Below, piece by piece: positions 10,332-17,886 of a stretch of DNA of 51,611 bases. Origin of the DNA: Planctomycetaceae bacterium (GTDB lineage: Bacteria; Planctomycetota; Planctomycetia; Pirellulales; Pirellulaceae); contig SKKK01000032.1 of the NCBI GenBank assembly GCA_007121535.1, positions 1-51,611 of the forward strand. The letters are read 5' to 3'. The notes under the pieces are model-generated. The model was given only the letters and a program-made list of their open reading frames with translations, was not told the DNA's origin and made no database searches. The position numbers and the translations under genes were made by a program. Every line of letters begins with the position of its first letter. Position 1 is the first letter of the stretch.

Positions 10332-12080
10332 GTGAACAAATTGAGTTGGACCATCGTGGTGCTGTTGGCCTGGACGGGCTGGTCTGTTACCGCGCAGAAT
10401 CGCGCCGGGGCTCAGGACGCATCCCGCAACGAACCCGCTGCCATCGAACAATTGACGCTGCAGCAGGGGTTGGTGGCTGACCGTTACGCCAAACTGGAAA
10501 GGCTGCTGGATGATATGGCCCGTATCGAAAGGGTGACCAACCCGCAGCGGGCGGCGCTGTTGCTGAAGGCATTGCGGCAATCGAAAGAGAATCTGACGGC
10601 CGTCAAATTGGATTCCGTCGTTCGGCTGATCGGTCAAGAGCAATTGAACCGTGCCCTGGAGAATCAACGCGAGGCACACGAAGACATGAAGGCTCTGTTG
10701 GAACTGCTGCTGAGCGAAGATCGCCCGGATCGTCTGCAGCGAGATCAGGATCGGCTGCGCGAGTACATCCGAGAGGTCGAACGGCTGTTGCGGTTGCAGC
10801 GCAGCGTCCAGGGCCGTACGGAAGGCGGCGGCGACCCGCTGCAACTGGCCGACGATCAAGGCAGGATCGCGGAACGAACGGGCGATTTGGCCGATCGTAT
10901 TCGCGAAAACGAAGAAGAGGGCGACGGCCAGACGGCAGATGGCCAAGCGGGCGAAGGGCAGCCCGGTGACGGGGAACCCGGTGAGGGTGAGCCGGGTGAC
11001 GGAGAACCGGGTGACGGAGAACCGGGTGAGGGGGAACCCGGGGATGGGGAACCCGGGGAAGGCCAACCCGGCGAAGGGCAACCCGGGGAAGGGCAACCCG
11101 GGGAAGGTCAGCCCAGTGACGCTCAGCCCGGTGAAGGGGAAAACGGTGACGGACAACCGGGCGATGGCCAGCAGGCAGAAGGGCAACCTGGGGAAGGGCA
11201 ACCGGGCGATGGCCAGTCGGACGAAGACGGGGCGGCTCAACCGCAGGAACAGAATCCGGCCCGCCAGCGGATCGAAGCGGCTCAACAACGGATGCGCGAG
11301 GCCCAGCAGCGATTGGAGGAAGCCGAGCGGGAAGGCGCGGTCCAGGAGCAGGAAAGGGCTCGCGAGGAATTGGAAGCCGCGAAGGCGGAACTGGAACGAA
11401 TCCTGCGGCAGTTGCGGGAACAGGAAGTCGAACGGATGCTGGCCTTGCTGGAAGGCCGCTTCCGTAAAATGCTCGTGGCTCAGGTGCGGATCTACGAAGA
11501 CACGGTCCGGCTGGACAAGATCCCTGAGGATGAAAAGGATTCTCGCGTTCCCATCCCGGCCGGCCGACTGGCGAACCAACAGCGTAAACTGGTCGTCGAA
11601 GCGGATCGGGCGCTCAGCTTGTTGCTCGAGGAAGGTTCCTCCATCGCGTTTCCCGAAACGGTCTCGCAGATGCGCGACGACATGCAGCAAGTGTCAGAAC
11701 GGCTGGAGGCGGCCAATGTGGGATTGGTGACGCAAGGCATCGAAGAAGATATCATTGCTTCGCTGGAAGAAATGATCGAGGCGTTGCAGAAGGCCCAGCA
11801 GGACATGGAACAACAGCGGATGAATCCGTCCGAGATGCCCATGGCCGACCCGCAGGACCAGCCGCTGGTGGATACGATCGCCGAGTTGAAGATGATTCGC
11901 GCGTTGCAGATGCGAGTCAACACGCGGACGAACCGTTACGCTCGTTACCTGGACGACATCGACGATCGCACCGGCCAGGCCACCGATCAAGAACTGATCG
12001 AAGCTTTGGAGCAATTGGCGGAACGACAACAGCGCATCTATCAGATCACACGCGATCTGGTGTTGGGCAGGAATCGATAG
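10332..12080 (+). CDS. Exported coiled-coil protein with G-[DE]-G-[EQ]-P pentapeptide repeats
   Basis: The 582-residue product starts at GTG 10332, 7 nt after AAGGAAG. Residues 1-30 form a signal peptide. Two helical coiled-coil regions (about 35-190 and 305-580) flank a low-complexity linker at about 195-300, made of some twenty Gly-Asp/Glu-Gly-Glu/Gln-Pro pentapeptides. The linker is strongly acidic and proline-containing, so it is probably extended and flexible. The corresponding DNA is a 15-bp-period tandem array (10918-11232) that could change length by slippage. No enzymatic motif is visible. Its position after the DUF4175-like gene suggests a periplasmic scaffold in the same complex. 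I do not recognise a named family. Confidence 0.82.
   Translation: MNKLSWTIVVLLAWTGWSVTAQNRAGAQDASRNEPAAIEQLTLQQGLVADRYAKLERLLDDMARIERVTNPQRAALLLKALRQSKENLTAVKLDSVVRLIGQEQLNRALENQREAHEDMKALLELLLSEDRPDRLQRDQDRLREYIREVERLLRLQRSVQGRTEGGGDPLQLADDQGRIAERTGDLADRIRENEEEGDGQTADGQAGEGQPGDGEPGEGEPGDGEPGDGEPGEGEPGDGEPGEGQPGEGQPGEGQPGEGQPSDAQPGEGENGDGQPGDGQQAEGQPGEGQPGDGQSDEDGAAQPQEQNPARQRIEAAQQRMREAQQRLEEAEREGAVQEQERAREELEAAKAELERILRQLREQEVERMLALLEGRFRKMLVAQVRIYEDTVRLDKIPEDEKDSRVPIPAGRLANQQRKLVVEADRALSLLLEEGSSIAFPETVSQMRDDMQQVSERLEAANVGLVTQGIEEDIIASLEEMIEALQKAQQDMEQQRMNPSEMPMADPQDQPLVDTIAELKMIRALQMRVNTRTNRYARYLDDIDDRTGQATDQELIEALEQLAERQQRIYQITRDLVLGRNR
10918..11232 (+). repeat. In-frame 15-bp tandem repeat array
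   Basis: About twenty imperfect 15-bp units encode G-[DE]-G-[EQ]-P pentapeptides within the exported coiled-coil gene. Period and reading frame are kept throughout. Units vary mainly at third codon positions and at Asp/Glu and Glu/Gln choices, so the array looks old but still protein-constrained. It is not a CRISPR, because there are no spacers between the units. Confidence 0.9.
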
Positions 12081-12093
12081 GAGATGGCGAACC

Positions 12094-13689
12094 ATGAAGA
12101 CAGGTATGCCGATTCGTAGCGTTGGACTCGGTTTGAGCCTCACAAGCTCCCGGCCAGACGCTTCTTGGCACAATCGCGAGGAAAGGGGTCGGGAGTGGCG
12201 TGTTCAATTTACGCCTGTCAAGGCCAATTGGCTTGCTCCCGTTTTCGTTCCCTTTCCGCAGCGAATTCGGCCCCCCACCGGTCCTGCACCGGTGGAGGCG
12301 AGGTTTGGCAACCACGCGCCGGCCTCGCGACACCGCATTTCCGGCCCCCACCGGTCCTGCACCGGTCGAGGCGAGGTTTGGCAACCACGCGCCGGCCTCG
12401 CGCCACCGCATTCCGCCCGCCATCGGCGCAGGGTCGCTGTTGGGCCAAAGGGAAGAGGGAAAGGATGGGGGACGAGGTGCGCGGCTAGTTTCCAAACCGG
12501 GCTCCCACCGGTGCAGGACCGGTGGGGAGCCAGAGCGAGAAAACGCGAAATCAGGCCAGAATGCGACAAATTGAACACCCCAGGTCGGGAGTCGTTTTCG
12601 GGCGAACCCGTTCCCACATGGTTGGTCGTTGGCCGAAAACGACTCCCGACCCCGTTCCGTCACCTGGCCGGGTGCTTGCTCGTGCTGCTGACTTTGGCGC
12701 AGGGCGTTCATGCGGACCCGAGTCTGGAGAAGCGGGCCAGTTGGGAACAGCCGACCCGGGCTGAAGTCCAACAAGCGATCGATCAATGGTTGGCAGAACT
12801 GGAAGCGGATGAATTGACCAGCACGCGCATCCAGGTGCTCTGGTCGGACGAAGCGACTGAGGCGTTCGATCAGGATCGGCTGAACATGCTGGTCGAAACC
12901 ATCGCCATCTTGAACCCCGCGGCGGGCGAGGTGCTGCAATGGAGCGCTTCGCCCGGACAGCCTCGGAGCATGCCGCACTGGGAACTGCTGGAATCGGACG
13001 ACCTTCCGGCGTGGATGCAATCTCATTTGCGCCTTTACATGGGACGCTGGCTGGCGCAACACGCCTTGTACGATGAATCGCTGGCGTTGATCGAAGACCT
13101 GCAGCCGCAGCAGGTGCTGGATCCGGCGACGCTGCTGTTCTATCAAGGGGTGGGACATCACCGGATGCTTCAGCGGGACGAATGCTTGCACGTGATCGGT
13201 CGATTGTTGGAGAATCGGGGGCAGATCCCAAGGCGGTACGAGACGGTCGCGGTGTTGATGGAAGCGGATATCCAGCCACTGCAACCCGATTCGCTGGACG
13301 AGGTCGCTCGGTTGATGGACGACATCGAACGGCGTCTGGGACTCGGACGCGCCGGGACGCGAGTCCGCGAGCAGGAGGACGAGGTGATCGCCAAGCTGGA
13401 TAAAATGATCGAGGACCTGGAACAGCAGATGCAGCAAGCAGCGGCTGCGGCTGCGGCTGCGGCCGGCGGTGGGGGCTCTTCGACGCCTGCTCCCGATAGC
13501 ATGCCCGGCGGGGAGACCGGGCCGGGCGAAGTCGATCCGCGGCGACTGGGGCAACGAGCCAACTGGGGCAATCTGCCGCCAAGAGAACGCCACGAAGCGT
13601 TGCAACAGATCGCGAAGGACCTGCCATCGCATTACCGCGAAGTGATCGAAGAGTATTTTCGCAAACTGGCGCGAGACGGAAATCAATGA
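12094..13689 (+). CDS. Exported protein of unknown function, signal peptide interrupted by a repeat
   Basis: The frame stays open for 531 codons from ATG 12094, which has AGGAG at a good distance (about 12080). Residues 1-17 look like the start of a signal peptide. Residues 18-194 are encoded entirely by the composite repeat at 12144-12677. The hydrophobic core resumes directly afterwards as CLLVLLTLAQGVHADP. Removing the 534 bp would restore an ordinary signal peptide. The rest (about 215-531) is helical, with an alanine/glycine low-complexity stretch near 448-470, and ends in a segment containing REVIEEYFRKLAR. The stop overlaps the next start as ATGA. Whether the protein is still exported is unclear. 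No named family was recognised. Confidence 0.75.
   Translation: MKTGMPIRSVGLGLSLTSSRPDASWHNREERGREWRVQFTPVKANWLAPVFVPFPQRIRPPTGPAPVEARFGNHAPASRHRISGPHRSCTGRGEVWQPRAGLAPPHSARHRRRVAVGPKGRGKGWGTRCAASFQTGLPPVQDRWGARARKREIRPECDKLNTPGRESFSGEPVPTWLVVGRKRLPTPFRHLAGCLLVLLTLAQGVHADPSLEKRASWEQPTRAEVQQAIDQWLAELEADELTSTRIQVLWSDEATEAFDQDRLNMLVETIAILNPAAGEVLQWSASPGQPRSMPHWELLESDDLPAWMQSHLRLYMGRWLAQHALYDESLALIEDLQPQQVLDPATLLFYQGVGHHRMLQRDECLHVIGRLLENRGQIPRRYETVAVLMEADIQPLQPDSLDEVARLMDDIERRLGLGRAGTRVREQEDEVIAKLDKMIEDLEQQMQQAAAAAAAAAGGGGSSTPAPDSMPGGETGPGEVDPRRLGQRANWGNLPPRERHEALQQIAKDLPSHYREVIEEYFRKLARDGNQ
12144..12677. repeat. Composite palindromic repeat, full copy (534 bp)
   Basis: The left end starts AAGCTCCCGGCCAG and the right end finishes CTGGCCGGGTGCTT, an imperfect terminal inverted repeat. 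Inside lie GGTCGGGAG (12187-12195) and GTGTTCAATTT (12200-12210). The core at 12211-12567 carries three CACCGGT-type palindromes. AAATTGAACAC (12568-12578) follows, then a hairpin with perfect 19-bp arms at 12583-12601 and 12633-12651. The length is a multiple of three and the host gene's frame has no stop through it. The element encodes no transposase, so it would be non-autonomous. Target-site duplications were not evident. Confidence 0.85.
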
Positions 13690-14897
13690 CTTTGATGATG
13701 ATGAATCATGCGTTGCTGATCGGATTGATCCTGGGAACCGGCGTGGACGTTCACATCCGGCCTATCACCGGACCGACGTTTCAAGCTCGATGGGTCGGCG
13801 TCGAGGACGATGCCTTGCTGGTTCAAAGGGACGATCAGCCCGAGCGTCTGCCGTGGTCCCGGCTCTGGGAGATCACCCCCGTGGCTCAGGCCGAGGCCGC
13901 CGGGTCGCTGACAAGCGTCTGGATCGAATTGATCGACGGGTCCAAGCTGGTGGCCGATCGGTATCGAGTGTCGAACGGCGTCGCGGAAATCCGATTGATC
14001 GGTGGCCCGGAACTGGAGATTCGGACCCGATCGATCCGCTCGGTTCGCTTCCGCGATCATTCGGCCTTGCCGGAATTGACCCGGCAGTGGGAGGATATCG
14101 TCAGCGACAGGCATGCGGGGGATGTCGTCGTGATCCGTCGTCAGGAGAGTCTCGATTTTTTGGAGGGGGTTCTTGCGAACGTCAGCGACGACGTGGTCAT
14201 CTTCGAACTTGACGGCGACGCCATCGAAGCCAATCGTCAGCGCTTGGACGGATTGCTGTACTATCACCCGTTGGCTCGCCAGTTGCCACCGCGAGTCTGC
14301 CAGTTGATCGATGTTTCCGGGGCGCGGTGGATGGTTCAAACCTTCGCCTTGGACGGGGCGAACATCCGGTGGACGACGCCGACGGGCGTCTCGGTCACGG
14401 TTCCCATGGACCGGATCAAGCGATTGGATTTCTCGTCGGGCAACACGGTCTGGCTCAGCGATCTGCAGCCCGAATCCGTCCAGCGGCGTTCGTTCGTGGC
14501 TTCCCAACTGCCGCAGGAGCGTCTCGATCGATTGTTCGGGCCGCGGCGTGACCAGTCGTTCACCGGCGGGCCGATGACGTTGGACGGCGTGGCATACAGT
14601 CGCGGGCTCGCGCTGACCAGTCGCACCGAGATCACCTTTCGTTTGACCGAGGACTTTCGATACTTTCACGCGGTGGCCGGAATCGACGACGCGGTTGGCG
14701 ACGCCGGGCACGTGGACCTGGTGATCTCGGGCGATGGGCGAGAATTACTCAACCGGCCCGTGTCGGGGCGCGACAAGGCGTTTCCGATCGAGTTGGACAT
14801 CTCGGGGATTCGACGCTTGACGATCCTGGTGGATTTCGGCGAGCAGATGGACATCGCCGACCACCTCAATCTATGCGATGCGAGGCTGATTAAATGA
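13686..14897 (+). CDS. Exported protein with C-terminal NPCBM-like domain
   Basis: This 403-residue protein starts at the ATG of an ATGA overlap with the preceding gene. A hydrophobic N-terminus (about 5-22) may be a signal peptide. The central part is beta-rich, with repeated short barrel-like stretches (for example around 35-60 and 145-175). Residues about 265-403 resemble an NPCBM/NEW2-type carbohydrate-binding domain: a segment around GVAYSRGLALTSRTEITFRL, then a middle part near AGIDDAV, and a final strand giving LCDARL. NPCBM modules bind glycans in other proteins; ligand binding here is an inference. It overlaps the next gene by 4 nt, also as ATGA, so it is translationally coupled on both sides. 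Confidence 0.75.
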   Translation: MTLMMMNHALLIGLILGTGVDVHIRPITGPTFQARWVGVEDDALLVQRDDQPERLPWSRLWEITPVAQAEAAGSLTSVWIELIDGSKLVADRYRVSNGVAEIRLIGGPELEIRTRSIRSVRFRDHSALPELTRQWEDIVSDRHAGDVVVIRRQESLDFLEGVLANVSDDVVIFELDGDAIEANRQRLDGLLYYHPLARQLPPRVCQLIDVSGARWMVQTFALDGANIRWTTPTGVSVTVPMDRIKRLDFSSGNTVWLSDLQPESVQRRSFVASQLPQERLDRLFGPRRDQSFTGGPMTLDGVAYSRGLALTSRTEITFRLTEDFRYFHAVAGIDDAVGDAGHVDLVISGDGRELLNRPVSGRDKAFPIELDISGIRRLTILVDFGEQMDIADHLNLCDARLIK

Positions 14898-16756
14898 AGA
14901 ATGGGACCGGCGTTATCGCGGCGTTCGGGCGAGCGATCGTCCCCGTCGTTCTCGGATTGCTGACCGCTATGCCGGCGGGCGCGATCGACGTTCCCCAACC
15001 GGTACTCGACGCCCAGCAGCAACGGATCGAGGTCATCCAGCAAGCCATGCAGTCTGCCGTCAGCATTTTCGCCAACGAGGGGCAGGGAGGCGGATCCGGA
15101 GTGGTCATCACGCCGTGCGGCTATGCCTTGTCCAACTTTCACGTCACCAAACCCGCGGGCGATTACATGAAGTGCAGCATGCCGGACGGCCGTCTGTACG
15201 ACGCCGTGATCGTCAGCATCGATCCGACCGGCGACGTGGCGCTGATCAAACTGCTGGGCCGCGACGATTTTCCTTATGCCACGATGGGCGACAGCGATCA
15301 GGTCCGCGTCGGCGACTGGTGCTTTGCGGTGGGCAACCCGTTTCTGCTGGCGACCGATTTTCAACCTACCGTGACGTTTGGGATCGTCTCGGGAGTCAAC
15401 CGCTACCAACCACCGGCGGGCACCTTGTTGGAGTATGCGGACTGCATTCAAACCGACGCATCGATCAATCCCGGCAACTCGGGCGGCCCGCTGTTCGACG
15501 CTCAGGGCAAGCTGATCGGGATCAACGGTCGCGGCTCGTTCGAAAAGCGTGGAAGGGTCAACGTGGGCGTCGGCTACGCGATCTCGATCAACCAGATCAA
15601 GAACTTTATGGGCTATTTGCACAGCGGTCGCATCGTCGACCACGCGACGCTGGGAGCGATCGTTTCCAGCGACGAGGACGGTCGCGTCATTGTGACGGAC
15701 GTTCTGGAAGACAGCGACGCCTATCGTCGCGGCTTGCGATACGGTGCGGAGATCCTGGCCTTTGGCGGCAGACCGGTGACCACCGCCAACGGATTCAAGA
15801 ACACGTTGGGCATCTTTCCCAGAGACTGGCGCGTGCCGCTCAGCTTTCGCCTGGACGGCCAACGGCACGACGTGTACGTTCGTTTGATGGGCGTCCATGG
15901 CCGCGAGGAACTGTTGACCAAAGCCGCCGGGGTTCCGTTGCCGATGCCCGAACCCAAACCCAAACCCGGACCGAAACAGCCTGGAGGCCCGCCCGGCGAC
16001 CAACCCCGGGCTCCACAGGAAGAGATCCCCGACGTCCCGCTGCCGAAGAAGATCCGGCCCCAACCCGGCCGCATCCCGATCCCCGGACATCCGGGCCAGC
16101 GTGAAGCCGTGATCCCGGAGCACGTCCAGCCGTGGATCAAACCGCGAACCGGTTACGCGAACTACTACTTCAACGAACTGCATCGTGACCGAGTGTGGAA
16201 CGCCTTTACCGCCCACGGTGCTTTCGACGAAACGGGCGAGACTTGGGCGCTTCGCGCGGCGCCTGCCGAAGGCGGCGAGGTCCGTGTCGTGCTGGGCGAC
16301 CAGCAAGTCACCGGCCGTTTCACCGGTCAGATGGGCCAGGTCGACCTGACGCGTGATCTGGGCGAACAACTCGACCCGCCCGAAAGCGGCGGGTTGCTGG
16401 TCGCCCTGCACGTGTGGCAACGGATGCTTCGCCTGGGGCCTCTGCAGTTCGGCGACGTCTATTACCTGGGCACCGCACCGCTGCCCGGATACGACGGCTT
16501 GTACGATGTACTGGTCGCGGTGCATGATGTCATCGAATCGCACTTCTTCTTTGAACCGGATTCCGGTCACTTGGTCGCCATCGAAATGTTTCCCGATTCG
16601 GGAGTCGACCCGTGCGAAGTCTACTTTCACGATTACCGCGAAATCGACGGGCGGCAGTGGCCGCATGCCATGCACGTCCGCTACGGTGATCGAACGGTCA
16701 TGGAATTGAACTGGGACGAGATCGATCCCGCAGCCAAGCCGGATGATGCCTCATGA
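14894..16756 (+). CDS. Exported HtrA-like serine protease with PDZ domain (catalytic triad intact)
   Basis: This 620-residue protein has a signal peptide (1-30, cleavage near AGA) and a trypsin-like S1C domain. All three catalytic residues are present: H83 in LSNFHV, D114 in TGDVALIKL and S196 in NPGNSGGPL. A PDZ domain lies at about 250-330, followed by a Pro/Lys-rich linker (about 350-415) and an unassigned C-terminal domain of about 200 residues. HtrA proteases degrade or refold damaged proteins in the cell envelope. It follows the NPCBM-like gene by an ATGA overlap and overlaps the next, degenerate, paralogue by 4 nt. It is probably the only active member of the three-gene set. The C-terminal domain is unlike standard DegP. 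Confidence 0.92.
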   Translation: MKNGTGVIAAFGRAIVPVVLGLLTAMPAGAIDVPQPVLDAQQQRIEVIQQAMQSAVSIFANEGQGGGSGVVITPCGYALSNFHVTKPAGDYMKCSMPDGRLYDAVIVSIDPTGDVALIKLLGRDDFPYATMGDSDQVRVGDWCFAVGNPFLLATDFQPTVTFGIVSGVNRYQPPAGTLLEYADCIQTDASINPGNSGGPLFDAQGKLIGINGRGSFEKRGRVNVGVGYAISINQIKNFMGYLHSGRIVDHATLGAIVSSDEDGRVIVTDVLEDSDAYRRGLRYGAEILAFGGRPVTTANGFKNTLGIFPRDWRVPLSFRLDGQRHDVYVRLMGVHGREELLTKAAGVPLPMPEPKPKPGPKQPGGPPGDQPRAPQEEIPDVPLPKKIRPQPGRIPIPGHPGQREAVIPEHVQPWIKPRTGYANYYFNELHRDRVWNAFTAHGAFDETGETWALRAAPAEGGEVRVVLGDQQVTGRFTGQMGQVDLTRDLGEQLDPPESGGLLVALHVWQRMLRLGPLQFGDVYYLGTAPLPGYDGLYDVLVAVHDVIESHFFFEPDSGHLVAIEMFPDSGVDPCEVYFHDYREIDGRQWPHAMHVRYGDRTVMELNWDEIDPAAKPDDAS

Positions 16757-17841
16757 ACCGTACCTCCCCGATGCGAACCTTCAACGCCGCTCGATTTCCG
16801 TCAACGTCCCGGCGTCCCGGCTCGGTCTGCTGCATCCTGGCAGCGGCCGTTCTGGTCGGTGGATGGGTGACGACCACCGCACCAGCCGCCGATCCGACTT
16901 CGTTCGCAGACGTTGTCGCCGAAGTGCAACCCAAGATGGCCAAGATTTACGGCGCCGGGGGCCTGCGCGGGCTCCAGGCATATCAGAGCGGCTTTCTGAT
17001 CTCGCCGGACGGTCACGTGCTGACCTCCTGGAGCTACGTGCTGGATACCGATTTGATCACCGTGACGCTGGCCGACGGGCGCCGTCTGCAAGGCCAGTTG
17101 CTGGGCGCCGATCCTCGCATCGAAATCGCGGTATTGAAAGTTCCCGTCGAGGAGGATGTGCCGTACTTCTCGCTGGACCTGGCGGAGGATCTGGAGATCG
17201 GGGATCGGGTACTGGCGTTCAGCAACCTGTTCGGCGTGGCCATGGGCGATGAACCGGCCAGTGTCCAACACGGAAACGTCGCCATGAAGACGCAACTGGC
17301 CGCGCGCCGAGGCGCCTTCGAGACACCGTACGACGGCCCGGTCTACGTCTTGGACGCCATGACCAACAATCCCGGCGCAGCGGGCGGCGCCCTGACCAAT
17401 CTGCGCGGGGAACTGACGGGCATCCTGGGCAAGGAGCTGCGCAGCACGTTGAACAACACTTGGCTGAACTACGCGGTGCCCATCGATCAGATTACGGATT
17501 CCGTCGAGGCCATTCTGGCGGGACGAACCTTGCCGCGGTCGGTCGACGACCAGACCCCCAAGCCGGCACAACCCTGGACCTTGGGGTTGTTGGGCGTCCG
17601 CTTGATTCCGAACGTCCTGCCGAACACGCCGCCTTTTGTAGACGCGGTTGTCAGTGGATCGCCGGCGGCTGACGTCGGGATGCAGCCGGATGATCTGATC
17701 TTGTTCATCAATGGCCGCGTCGCGCCGTCGCGCCAGAACCTGCTGGATGAATTGTCCTTCATCGACCGAATCGATCCTCTGCACCTGACGATCCAGCGCG
17801 GAATCCAGCTCTTGGAGATCACGGTACAGCAAGCCCCTTGA
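16753..17841 (+). CDS. HtrA-like pseudoprotease with PDZ domain
   Basis: This 362-residue protein has an N-terminal hydrophobic signal (about 23-46), a trypsin-like S1C fold and one C-terminal PDZ domain (about 270-355). All three catalytic positions are changed. The His position in GHVLTSWSYV is Ser (residue 94), the Asp position in ADPRIEIAVLKV is Glu (124), and the NPGNSGG nucleophile loop reads NPGAAGG, giving Ala210. The fold-defining glycines and hydrophobic strands are kept, so it is not simply decaying. It is coupled by an ATGA overlap to the active protease upstream. An obvious inference is a regulatory or substrate-binding partner for that enzyme, as known for other pseudoproteases. 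Confidence 0.88.
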   Translation: MNRTSPMRTFNAARFPSTSRRPGSVCCILAAAVLVGGWVTTTAPAADPTSFADVVAEVQPKMAKIYGAGGLRGLQAYQSGFLISPDGHVLTSWSYVLDTDLITVTLADGRRLQGQLLGADPRIEIAVLKVPVEEDVPYFSLDLAEDLEIGDRVLAFSNLFGVAMGDEPASVQHGNVAMKTQLAARRGAFETPYDGPVYVLDAMTNNPGAAGGALTNLRGELTGILGKELRSTLNNTWLNYAVPIDQITDSVEAILAGRTLPRSVDDQTPKPAQPWTLGLLGVRLIPNVLPNTPPFVDAVVSGSPAADVGMQPDDLILFINGRVAPSRQNLLDELSFIDRIDPLHLTIQRGIQLLEITVQQAP

Positions 17842-17886
17842 AGCGAGCTTTCGTAAAGACGGAAACCGCACAATCGAGAATTTCCC

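Noticed and set aside
10314-11690. 458-codon minus-strand frame with repeated hydrophobic peptides
   Set aside because: It is the antisense reading of the 15-bp repeat array; repetition reflects the array, not a real membrane protein.
12165-12574. Several 75-137-codon frames inside the composite repeat
   Set aside because: The same peptides appear in all copies and orientations of the repeat, with no start signals or family features.
12583-12651. Rho-independent terminator
   Set aside because: The strong hairpin belongs to the repeat family, lies inside an open frame in mid-operon and has no U-tract.
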